Assembly (NCBI GenBank): GCA_038534135.1
Contig: JBCAXJ010000125.1
Location: 1 to 5,171 of the forward strand
DNA: 5,171 nucleotides
Source: Thermohalobaculum sp038534135
GTDB taxonomy: Bacteria > Pseudomonadota > Alphaproteobacteria > Rhodobacterales > Rhodobacteraceae
Direction of reading: 5' to 3'
Position numbers and translations under genes: made by a program. The notes under the pieces are model-generated. The model saw only the letters and a program-made list of their open reading frames with translations, searched no databases and was not told the DNA's origin. Below, in pieces: positions 1 through 5,171 of the stretch (the first letter of the stretch is position 1; every line of letters begins with the position of its first letter).

Positions 1-75
1 TCACGAAACTTCCTCTCCATGATCAAACTGGCATCGTTCAGGTTGTGGGTCGAGTTTTATGAGTCGGCTGCCTAG
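1..75 (+). CDS. IS5-family-like transposase, C-terminal fragment (5' end outside window)
   Basis: Frame 1 of the plus strand is open from the window edge to a TAG stop at 73-75 and encodes 24 residues, including NFLSMIKLASFRLW and ending in ESAA. From memory, this matches the usual end of IS5-family (DDE) transposases, where an Asn/Tyr-Phe-Leu stretch is followed by an 'IKLASIRIWLR' or 'IQLASxRLW' helix and a short tail. The protein would cut and join the ends of its insertion sequence. Only the last few percent of the gene is visible, so whether the transposase is intact cannot be judged. It faces the secretion operon tail to tail. The antisense reading of the same DNA (a 66-residue frame on the minus strand, 1-201) is treated as a shadow. 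Main uncertainty: the call rests on 24 residues and family memory, not on a search. Confidence 0.68.
   Translation, partial: SRNFLSMIKLASFRLWVEFYESAA
1..75 (+). mobile_element. Right-hand part of an insertion sequence (IS5-like), outer end not resolved
   Basis: The presence of an IS is inferred from the transposase tail described for this stretch. The right terminal inverted repeat should lie within roughly 20-150 bp after the stop codon, so somewhere in 76-210. It cannot be placed without the left end, which is outside the window. No target-site duplication can be recognised from one side only. The listed end (75) is therefore a minimum. Confidence 0.5.
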
Positions 76-210
76 GTGGTCACGCGCTGTGCCATCGATC
101 TTCGCGTTTGGCTGCATCAGTGCGCTATGCAAACTGGGTGCACTCAAAGCACTCGGATCGACGTTCGGAGAGCGCGAGAAACCTTCGTAGTCTCTTGCCA
201 CAGATCAAGT
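76..210. other. Non-coding spacer between IS transposase and operon terminator
   Basis: No convincing gene is present. A minus-strand frame starting at GTG 199-201 (66 residues) and a plus-strand frame at 108-302 (64 residues) are open, but neither has a recognisable domain. The first is antisense to the transposase end, the second runs through the terminator hairpin and into the end of the adaptor gene. The GTG at 201 has no Shine-Dalgarno-like sequence just upstream. Part of this spacer probably belongs to the insertion sequence (its 3' non-coding end and terminal repeat). Confidence 0.5.
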
Positions 211-253
211 CGGGGCCTGGGAGGCGCAAACCGATAAACCTCTCCAGGCCCCG
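211..253 (-). terminator. Strong stem-loop downstream of the adaptor gene, probable operon terminator
   Basis: Bases 211-220 (cggggcctgg) and 244-253 (ccaggccccg) are a perfect 10-bp inverted repeat. The stem extends inward by four more pairs (221-224 gagg with 239-242 cctc) if base 243 is bulged, leaving a loop of about 14 nt. For minus-strand transcripts the hairpin begins 38 nt after the TAG stop of the HlyD-type gene, the expected place for an end-of-operon terminator. No clear run of T follows on either strand, so it is not a textbook intrinsic terminator. It could act with Rho, act in both directions, or protect the mRNA 3' end. The stem was checked base by base; the function is inferred. 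Confidence 0.65.
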
Positions 254-291
254 CCGGGACCATCTCACCCAATACAAAACCGGTCCCTACG

Positions 292-1662
292 CTACTCAAT
301 AAACGTACGTCGCAGCCGGTCACGCAGCGGCTGGGTGAGATAACTCAACGCCGTGCGCGCACCGGTGTTCACGAAAAGCCCGACAGGCATCCCTGGCAAG
401 AGGTCCAGGGTGGCGACCTTAGGTGACTGCCGCTCGTCCAAATGGACCCTAACCATGAAGAACTCGTCACCGGTGCGGTCGTCCTTAAGGCTGTCGGCCG
501 AGATTTGCGCGATACGACCGGTCGCCTCTGGAACATCCTCCTGCTGGAAGGCCGTAAGCTGCAGGCGGGCAGTCTGACCGACCTCGAGGCTCTCGATGTC
601 GGAGGTTTTGACCTGTGCTTCGACGATCAGGTCCTCGCCGTCCGGAACAATCTCGAGGATGGATTGCCCTGGCCTGACCACACCGCCCGTGGTGAAGACC
701 TCGAGATTTACGACCCGGCCACTGACGGGCGCCTTGACCTCGACCCGATTGCGCCGTTCCAGAGCGCCGGAAAGCTGCGGTCCGATCTCGGTCAGTTGCG
801 CCTCGATCCCGGCAAGCTCGGTCACGATGGCCTCGGTGCGCAGACGTTTCTGGCTGAGGCCTGTCAGCTTGATCTGGCCGATCTCGTTGCGCGCACGCGC
901 TTGTGCGGTCTTCAGTGAGGCATCGATACCACGCAGCCGCTCGATCTCGGACTTGATCGCGCTGACCCGATTGCCGGTCACCAGACCTTTGCGGAACAGC
1001 CGGTCCAGGCTCTCGAGTTCATCCTCCGAGATCTGCGCCTGACGGCTGTTGGAGTCCCGCTGCTCCTGCAGTCCCGCGATTTCTTGGCGCAAGTTTTCCA
1101 TGCGCTGAGCGAGAAGTTCCTCTTCGACTTTCCGCGCCCGCAGTTCCGAGTCGAACAGGTCCTTTTGGGTCAGAAATGCCCTCAGCCAGTATTTCTCGGG
1201 CAACGCGCCGCCGAGGAGCGACGTCACATCGGGGCGTTGAAAAGACTCGGCGTCGTCGATCTGGGCCAGGAGCCGGGCGCGGCGGATCGTGAGTTCACCG
1301 GCTTGGCTGCTGAGCACGTCGAGCGTGACGTCAAGTTCGGTGCTGTCGAGGGTCAGGAGCGTCTGGCCTACGATCACCGAGTCACCATCGGCGACCAGAA
1401 GCGCGCGAACGATCCCGCCATCAAGGTGCTGAACGGACTTGCGGTTCCCTTCGACGACGAGTGAGGCTTCGGCAAAGACAGCGCCGTCCAGCTTGGCCTT
1501 GTAAGCCCAATAGACAGCCCCTCCGAAAAAGAAGACCAGACAGAGCAAGCCAAGCACCACGAAGCCTTGAATACGCGGTTCTGGCGTGGCGAGTTCGGCG
1601 CGCTCGTAGCTGACGCCGTCGATCATTTCGTGGCGGCCACGATAGTTTTGAACGTTGCTCAT
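292..1662 (-). CDS. HlyD/PrtE-family type I secretion periplasmic adaptor (membrane fusion protein)
   Basis: This 456-residue protein should be the periplasmic adaptor of the type I exporter, linking the inner-membrane ABC protein to a TolC-like outer-membrane channel. A short cytoplasmic N-terminus (1-30) is followed by one membrane segment (about 31-54, GFVVLGLLCLVFFFGGAVYW). The first half of the lipoyl-like hairpin domain lies near 65-107 (SVQHLDGGIVRALLVADGD). A long charged helical hairpin (about 165-300, rich in Glu, Arg, Leu, Gln) forms the coiled coil. The second lipoyl half starts at 308 (VKAPVSGRVVNLEV). A beta-barrel part ends with the family's C-terminal signature GMPVGLFVNTGARTALSYL (424-442) and PLRDRLRRTFIE. 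Length and domain order are normal for PrtE-type adaptors. The ATG at 1660-1662 overlaps the TGA of the exporter gene (ATGA), indicating translational coupling, and has a good ribosome binding site. The family is clear; the exact substrate is inferred from synteny. Confidence 0.95.
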   Translation of the reverse strand: MSNVQNYRGRHEMIDGVSYERAELATPEPRIQGFVVLGLLCLVFFFGGAVYWAYKAKLDGAVFAEASLVVEGNRKSVQHLDGGIVRALLVADGDSVIVGQTLLTLDSTELDVTLDVLSSQAGELTIRRARLLAQIDDAESFQRPDVTSLLGGALPEKYWLRAFLTQKDLFDSELRARKVEEELLAQRMENLRQEIAGLQEQRDSNSRQAQISEDELESLDRLFRKGLVTGNRVSAIKSEIERLRGIDASLKTAQARARNEIGQIKLTGLSQKRLRTEAIVTELAGIEAQLTEIGPQLSGALERRNRVEVKAPVSGRVVNLEVFTTGGVVRPGQSILEIVPDGEDLIVEAQVKTSDIESLEVGQTARLQLTAFQQEDVPEATGRIAQISADSLKDDRTGDEFFMVRVHLDERQSPKVATLDLLPGMPVGLFVNTGARTALSYLTQPLRDRLRRTFIE

Positions 1663-3404
1663 GAGACTGCCCTTTCGATGACATTGTTGGCGGAAACAGC
1701 AGTCTTCGATTTGACCGCCGCGCGGTTGAGCACGTCGCGCCGCGTCTCTTGCAGCACCTGCTCCTTGTCGCCGAAGGCGATCTGGTGACCTGCCTTCAGC
1801 ATCAGGACTTTGCTGACGGCTTGTAGCGTGCTGGGCCGATGGGTCATGACCACAATGATTGCGCCGCGCTGCGAGGCCGCCAGGATGGCATTGCGCAGAG
1901 CCATCTCACCGTCGGTGTCGAGGTCTGAGTTGGGTTCATCCAGCACCAGCAGGAACGGATCTCCATAAAGCGCGCGGGCCAGGGCAATCCGCTGTCGCTG
2001 ACCGCCCGACAGGAAGAAGCCGTTTCCGATCTCGGTGTTGTAGCCATCCTCGAGGCCCGAGATCATCTCGTGAACTCCGGCCGTCAAAGCAGCTTGCAGA
2101 ACCATCGTATCATCGATTTCGGACGCGAACCGGGCGATGTTCTCGCGGATTGTGCCATCGAACAGGACGACGTCCTGAGGCAGGTATCCGATATTCTGAC
2201 CCAGATCCTGTGCGTCCCATTTCTGCATGGCTGCACCATCCAGTTCGACATCTCCTCGCTGCGGCGTCCAGACACCGGCGAGCATCTTGGCCAGCGTCGA
2301 TTTGCCGGATCCGCTGGGTCCGATCACGGCAACAGTGTCACCGGCAGCGAGTGTGAACGAAACACCAGACAGTGTTGCATTCAGTGCCTGTGGAGGGCCA
2401 GCCTGACGGATCTGCACATTGAGCGCCTGACGTGCCTTTGGCAGCTTAATCCGCTCGCGCGGTTCGGGGTGCTCGTGGGTCAGTTCGTCGATTTTCTTGT
2501 ACGATCCGCGTGCCGCCAGAAACGTTCGCCATTGCCCGATGACCTGATCGATCGGCGCAAGCGCCCGGCTCAGCACGATGGTCGCCGCGATCATGGCACC
2601 GGCGGTAGACTCTCCGATGATGGCAAGCGCTGCACCAAGGCCGAGGATACCGGACTGCAGTCCCATGCGGATGGTCTTCGAGGTGATCGAGAACGTTGCA
2701 TTCCGATCAGCGAGCCGGGTCTTTGCAAGATTTGCGACGTTTTGCAGATAGCCCCAGCGGCTCGCCAGATCGCCCCCCATGCCCATCGCCTGCACAAGTT
2801 CAGCGTTAGTCTCGCTGGTCCGGAACAGCGCATCGCTGCGGGCCTTGGTGAATCCAACTGCCTGCATCGGGCGATGGTTGCGCGCATTGTTGATCAGAGC
2901 GAGAACCAACAATGTGAACGCACCGGCCAGACCGAGCAGGCCGAGGTAAGGATGCAGTGCGTAGAGCACGATCAGGTAGATCGGGATCCACGGGGCATCG
3001 AAAAACGCAACAAGCGTGCTGCCGGACACGAAGTCACGGAACCCGTTGATGTCTTCGACCAGGTTGTCGCTTGTGTCTGCCTGGCCGGTGATCTTGCGCC
3101 GTAGAGCGGCTTTGAGCACTGGGACACCAACGCGGAGCTCAAAACGGGCGCCAAGCCGGGCCAGGATGCGCATCCGGAAAAGGTCGAGCATTCCGGTGAC
3201 GACAAAGACGCCCAGCAACAGAACAGTCAGTGCGATGAGCGTGTCGGAATTCTGGCTGGTGAGAACGCGGTCATAGACCTGCAACATGTAGAGCGGCCCG
3301 GCCAGCATGAAGAGGTTGAGTGCCAGGCTGAACAGTGTGACTGCGATGAAACCGGCACGCAGCGAGGCCCAGGCCTTGCGAATTGGGGTGGGTTTGCGGA
3401 GCAT
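1659..3404 (-). CDS. PrtD-type type I secretion ABC transporter (permease fused to ATPase)
   Basis: This 581-residue half-transporter should dimerise in the inner membrane and use ATP to export a protein with an uncleaved C-terminal signal. Residues 1-300 are the membrane domain, with hydrophobic segments near 18-41, 56-78, 130-150, 153-171, 248-264 and 267-283. There is no N-terminal C39 peptidase or C39-like domain, which places it in the PrtD/AprD/LipB group rather than the HlyB group. The ATPase domain has Walker A GPSGSGKST (362-370), Q-loop Gln410 in YLPQD, signature LSGGQRQR (465-472), Walker B LLVLDEP (485-491, catalytic Glu490), D-loop SDLD (493-496) and H-loop His522 in MTHRP. All key residues are intact. 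The ATG at 3402-3404 is preceded by CAAAGG at 8 nt spacing. The gene follows the putative substrate gene by 69 bp and overlaps the adaptor gene by 4 bp. Family assignment is firm; pairing with this substrate is inferred from position. Confidence 0.96.
   Translation of the reverse strand: MLRKPTPIRKAWASLRAGFIAVTLFSLALNLFMLAGPLYMLQVYDRVLTSQNSDTLIALTVLLLGVFVVTGMLDLFRMRILARLGARFELRVGVPVLKAALRRKITGQADTSDNLVEDINGFRDFVSGSTLVAFFDAPWIPIYLIVLYALHPYLGLLGLAGAFTLLVLALINNARNHRPMQAVGFTKARSDALFRTSETNAELVQAMGMGGDLASRWGYLQNVANLAKTRLADRNATFSITSKTIRMGLQSGILGLGAALAIIGESTAGAMIAATIVLSRALAPIDQVIGQWRTFLAARGSYKKIDELTHEHPEPRERIKLPKARQALNVQIRQAGPPQALNATLSGVSFTLAAGDTVAVIGPSGSGKSTLAKMLAGVWTPQRGDVELDGAAMQKWDAQDLGQNIGYLPQDVVLFDGTIRENIARFASEIDDTMVLQAALTAGVHEMISGLEDGYNTEIGNGFFLSGGQRQRIALARALYGDPFLLVLDEPNSDLDTDGEMALRNAILAASQRGAIIVVMTHRPSTLQAVSKVLMLKAGHQIAFGDKEQVLQETRRDVLNRAAVKSKTAVSANNVIERAVS
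1670..1675 (-). promoter_or_regulatory. Ribosome binding site of the adaptor gene, inside the exporter gene
   Basis: On the minus strand AAAGGG lies 7 nt before the ATG at 1660-1662. It sits within the last codons of the ABC gene, and together with the 4-bp stop/start overlap it fixes the adaptor start and supports coupled translation of the two exporter subunits. Confidence 0.7.
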
Positions 3405-3412
3405 GATCCAAG

Positions 3413-3417
3413 CCTTT
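3413..3417 (-). promoter_or_regulatory. Ribosome binding site of the ABC exporter gene
   Basis: AAAGG on the minus strand ends 8 nt before the ATG at 3402-3404. It supports that start, which also gives the usual short charged N-terminus of PrtD-type exporters. The exporter thus has its own translation signal, independent of the upstream substrate gene. Confidence 0.55.
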
Positions 3418-3439
3418 GATCAGGTTGGGACAGGGAATG

Positions 3440-3462
3440 GGGTGGCGAACAAACCGCCACCC
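3440..3462 (-). terminator. Stem-loop between substrate gene and exporter gene (attenuator or mRNA-stabilising hairpin)
   Basis: Bases 3440-3447 (gggtggcg) and 3455-3462 (cgccaccc) are a perfect 8-bp inverted repeat with a 7-nt loop (aacaaac on the plus strand). For the minus-strand transcript the hairpin starts 11 nt after the TGA stop of the RTX gene and ends 35 nt before the exporter ATG. No T-run follows the 3' arm, so full intrinsic termination is not supported. Partial termination or 3'-end protection of the abundant substrate message is the likely role, comparable in position to the hlyA-hlyB intergenic terminator of E. coli haemolysin operons. The pairing is seen in the sequence; the role is inferred. 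Confidence 0.5.
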
Positions 3463-3473
3463 TGGCTGATCGA

Positions 3474-5171
3474 TCAGACGACGAAATCGTCTTCATCCAG
3501 CAGCGTCGTATCGACGTTCGCCAGACGGACGGTGGCATCGGACCCGAAGGAGAGCACGGCATCTGCTCCGTCCTGCTGGGCCGAAGACAGCGCGCTCGAC
3601 AGGTCAAAGTCCGACCCGAAATCCGACAACCGGATCTCATCGATGCCGACCTGGAAGTCGGTGATGATGTCGACGCCGTCATCCGCACCGATTTCGAAGA
3701 TATCGGCGCCCGCGCCGCCGGTCAGGATGTCGTCGCCACCCTCACCGCGGATCACGTCGTCGCCGTCGCCGCCATTCAGGCTGTTCACCTGATCGCTACC
3801 GACGATGACATCGGCATCGTCAGAACCGATGACGTTCTCGATCGAGAGCAGGACGTCGGTCTCGGTGACATTGTCGATGACGTCTTCACCCACCACACCG
3901 GTGTTCGAGATTGGTGCCTCGGCATCCAGTGTCGCCCCGGCGTCGACCAGCGTGTCCTGCGCGATCGGGCCGTTGATCCCGGCTGGTGCGTTGTGCAGGT
4001 GGATGGCCGACACGGCACCCGGAACGGGCGTTTGCAGATCGGCCTCGTTCAAGCCGGTCACGCTCAGCACGCTCGAGTAAGTGACCTCGCCGGTCTCGAG
4101 GTTCTGCACGACTGTCAGGGTTGCCTGACCCGTGGCCTCACTGTCGGAGGTCGGCCCAGGTTCCTGCGCGGCATCCAGACCACCGCTCAGTTCGATCGTA
4201 CGGAGGTTGCCTTCGGTGACATCGCTGTCGACCAAAAGCTGTCCGCGGATCTCGCCACCCGGGAAGTCGGACGTGTGGATGTTGTAGTAGAGGTTGCCGG
4301 CAACCGCCTCGGATACGAACCCAGCCGCATCGTTGATGTTGGCTGTATCCTGAAGAGATGCACCGACGACCGCATCCTCGACCGTGACCGAGAACCCGGT
4401 CTCGCGGGTCGCAGTCCCGTTGCCGTTAGCGCCGAGGTTGACGTTCACAGCGACATCCTGATCGGAGAAATCAGCGGTATCGTTGCCTGCGCCGCCGTCC
4501 AAGAAGTCGTTGCCCAATCCACCGACAAGGACGTTGTCGCCGTCGCCAGCGATCAGGGCGTCATCGCCTGCGCCGCCGTCGATGACACCGTTGATAACCC
4601 CGAGGTCGACCAGGATGTCTTCTCCAGCACCCAACAGCACGTTGCCGTTCACGACACCTTCGTCGTCGTTCACGACGGTCACGTCTCCCGCTTCACGCGC
4701 ATCGATGGCGTTCACGGAACCGGTGATCTGGCCTTCGTTCAGGATCGCGCCCAGCAGATTGACGCCGCCATCGATCCGGATACCGGCTGCAACGTCCGAG
4801 TCCTCGGACCCGGCAATGGCGCCTTCGTTCTGGATGATCCCTGCGAAACCAGTGTCCTCGGCATTCGAGAAGACGCGCAGACCGTCACCGATCGTGTTGC
4901 CTTCCGTGGCGTCGCCTTGGCCCTGAAGGAGGCCCGTGTTGAACACAGCTGCCGAGACGATGTCACCATCGGCATCACCGTTCTGGATCGACAAGGCCGA
5001 ACCGTTGTTGCCCAGACCGGCGTCCACGACACCTGCGTTGGTGAAGGTGTACTGGTCGCCGGTGCCATCGACGTAGACGGTGCCATTGCGCTGGTCGCCT
5101 GTGCCGAGGATCTGGCCTTCGTTGACGACAGTCAGACCTTCGCCATCGATGTTCAGGGCACGGCTGTCCGA
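3474..5171 (-). CDS. RTX-type secreted calcium-binding protein with CHRD-like module (N-terminus outside window)
   Basis: The frame is open from the right edge to a TGA at 3474-3476, giving 565 visible residues; the true start lies outside, and a GTG at 5025-5027 inside the frame is not a credible start. Numbering from the first visible residue: 1-196 hold Asn-x-Gly type repeats (NEGQILG 17, NTGLLQG 78, NEGAIAG 115, NEGQITG 145) like those of beta-helical adhesins. An RTX block follows at 198-237 (GGAGDD, GGLGND, GGAGND), then a linker with NGNGTATRETGF. CHRD-like motifs are NLYYNIHT...GGEIRGQL (293-312) and, after them, AAQEPGPTSDSEATG with AIHLHNAPAGINGP (334-402). SIENVIGS (443-450) leads to a second RTX block (463-494) and a serralysin-like C-terminal segment (GADIFEI...ITDF...IDEIRLSDFG). 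The tail LLDEDDFVV fits an uncleaved type I secretion signal. It is most likely the substrate of the adjacent exporter, acting outside the cell or at its surface; no enzymatic domain is visible. Its biological role is unknown. Confidence 0.9.
   Translation of the reverse strand, partial: SDSRALNIDGEGLTVVNEGQILGTGDQRNGTVYVDGTGDQYTFTNAGVVDAGLGNNGSALSIQNGDADGDIVSAAVFNTGLLQGQGDATEGNTIGDGLRVFSNAEDTGFAGIIQNEGAIAGSEDSDVAAGIRIDGGVNLLGAILNEGQITGSVNAIDAREAGDVTVVNDDEGVVNGNVLLGAGEDILVDLGVINGVIDGGAGDDALIAGDGDNVLVGGLGNDFLDGGAGNDTADFSDQDVAVNVNLGANGNGTATRETGFSVTVEDAVVGASLQDTANINDAAGFVSEAVAGNLYYNIHTSDFPGGEIRGQLLVDSDVTEGNLRTIELSGGLDAAQEPGPTSDSEATGQATLTVVQNLETGEVTYSSVLSVTGLNEADLQTPVPGAVSAIHLHNAPAGINGPIAQDTLVDAGATLDAEAPISNTGVVGEDVIDNVTETDVLLSIENVIGSDDADVIVGSDQVNSLNGGDGDDVIRGEGGDDILTGGAGADIFEIGADDGVDIITDFQVGIDEIRLSDFGSDFDLSSALSSAQQDGADAVLSFGSDATVRLANVDTTLLDEDDFVV
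3690..3785 (-). repeat. RTX nonapeptide block 2, leading into serralysin-type C-terminal segment
   Basis: Units LNGGDGDDV, IRGEGGDDI and LTGGAGADIFEI follow the GxDxU pattern closely and run directly into a segment with IITDF and IDEIRLSDF, the pattern seen at the end of RTX proteins exported by PrtD-type systems. The block lies about 70-100 residues before the C-terminus, the usual distance from the secretion signal. Confidence 0.85.
3957..4310 (-). other. CHRD-like module with its halves in reversed order
   Basis: The NLYYNIHT...GGEIRGQL motif, which normally ends a CHRD (chordin-like, Pfam CHRD) domain, is encoded first (4310 to about 4236). The AQEPGPT...ATGQATLTV and AIHLHNAPAGINGP motifs, which normally start and fill the domain, follow (about 4202 to 3957). 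A short 11-residue linker joins them. Either one domain is circularly permuted or two partial domains lie back to back. The motif matches are from memory of the family. Confidence 0.65.
4461..4580 (-). repeat. RTX nonapeptide block 1
   Basis: Glycine/aspartate repeats of the GGxGxDxUx type are visible: DGGAGDDAL, AGDGDNVL, VGGLGNDFL, DGGAGNDTA. These bind calcium between turns of a parallel beta-roll after export. The DNA shows a 15-base direct repeat (gcctgcgccgccgtc at 4485-4499 and 4566-4580) that encodes two of the units. Only about four units are present, a short block for the family. Confidence 0.85.
4584..5123 (-). repeat. Series of Asn-Glu-Gly type protein repeats (probable beta-helix)
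   Basis: Within the RTX protein, motifs of the form N-[E/T/A]-G-x-[I/L/V]-x-G recur: NEGQILG, NAGVVDAG, NTGLLQG, NEGAIAG, NEGQITG, then the weaker DEGVVNG and DLGVING. Spacing is irregular, about 19-37 residues. Such repeats are common in right-handed beta-helical adhesins and autotransporter passenger domains. The array continues towards the window edge, so its full number is unknown. The repeat exists at protein level; no long identical DNA repeats were seen. Confidence 0.6.

Noticed and set aside
1..201. Minus-strand open frame of 66 residues
   Set aside because: It is antisense to the transposase end, begins at a GTG without a Shine-Dalgarno-like sequence, and has no recognisable domain.
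108..302. Plus-strand open frame of 64 residues
   Set aside because: It runs through the terminator hairpin and into the end of the adaptor gene, and its composition looks random (Arg/Ser-rich).
442..918. Plus-strand open frame of 158 residues opposite the adaptor gene
   Set aside because: Mirror of a highly GC-biased coding frame; the minus-strand gene has full family signatures over the same bases.
2070..3104. Plus-strand open frame of 344 residues opposite the ABC exporter
   Set aside because: Long, but no domain is recognisable and the minus-strand frame holds every ABC motif. Long antisense frames are common in GC-rich genes.
3227..3688. Minus-strand open frame of 153 residues bridging the RTX and ABC genes
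   Set aside because: It overlaps both genes in another frame, is rich in Ser/Arg/Pro as expected for a shifted frame, and resembles nothing known.
4485..4580. Direct DNA repeat (gcctgcgccgccgtc, two copies) as a possible CRISPR or recombination repeat
   Set aside because: Both copies encode the same RTX unit in frame; the protein repeat explains them.
5025..5027. GTG as start codon of the RTX gene
   Set aside because: The same frame stays open through all 48 codons to the window edge and the upstream residues continue the same repeat pattern, so the gene is cut by the window rather than starting here.

Overview
The window looks like chromosomal or plasmid DNA from a GC-rich alphaproteobacterium, most likely a marine Rhodobacteraceae (Roseobacter-group) member. 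The grounds are family resemblance: a PrtD-type exporter, an acidic RTX protein carrying CHRD motifs, and codon choice rich in G/C. No taxonomic marker is present, so this is inference.

Layout: nearly all of the window (292-5171) is one minus-strand gene cluster for a type I secretion system. Reading in transcription order from the right edge there are three genes. First is the 3' part of a large secreted calcium-binding protein (3474 to beyond 5171; its start lies outside). Second is a PrtD-type ABC exporter of 581 residues (1659-3404). Third is an HlyD/PrtE-type periplasmic adaptor of 456 residues (292-1662), whose start codon overlaps the exporter's stop codon by 4 bp. The substrate and exporter genes are separated by 69 bp that hold a perfect 8-bp stem-loop. 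Another strong stem-loop (211-253) lies just downstream of the adaptor gene and probably ends the transcript. The left edge (1-75, plus strand) carries the last codons of an IS5-family-like transposase, so an insertion sequence sits just behind the operon.

How the genes work together: the ABC protein and the adaptor form the inner-membrane and periplasm-spanning parts of a one-step exporter. They would pair with a TolC-like outer-membrane channel that is not encoded here. The upstream gene is the natural candidate substrate: it has glycine/aspartate-rich RTX nonapeptides, a serralysin-type C-terminal segment and an acidic-hydrophobic C-terminal tail, and it lies directly upstream of the exporter.

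The substrate is the most interesting part. Its visible 565 residues combine an N-terminal series of Asn-Glu-Gly type repeats like those of beta-helical adhesins, two RTX blocks, and a CHRD-like module whose usual C-terminal half comes before its usual N-terminal half. The visible protein contains no Lys, Cys, Trp or Met, and its only three His residues fall in the CHRD motifs. The exporter parts are ordinary members of known families; I see no wholly new system, but the substrate's architecture deserves a closer look.
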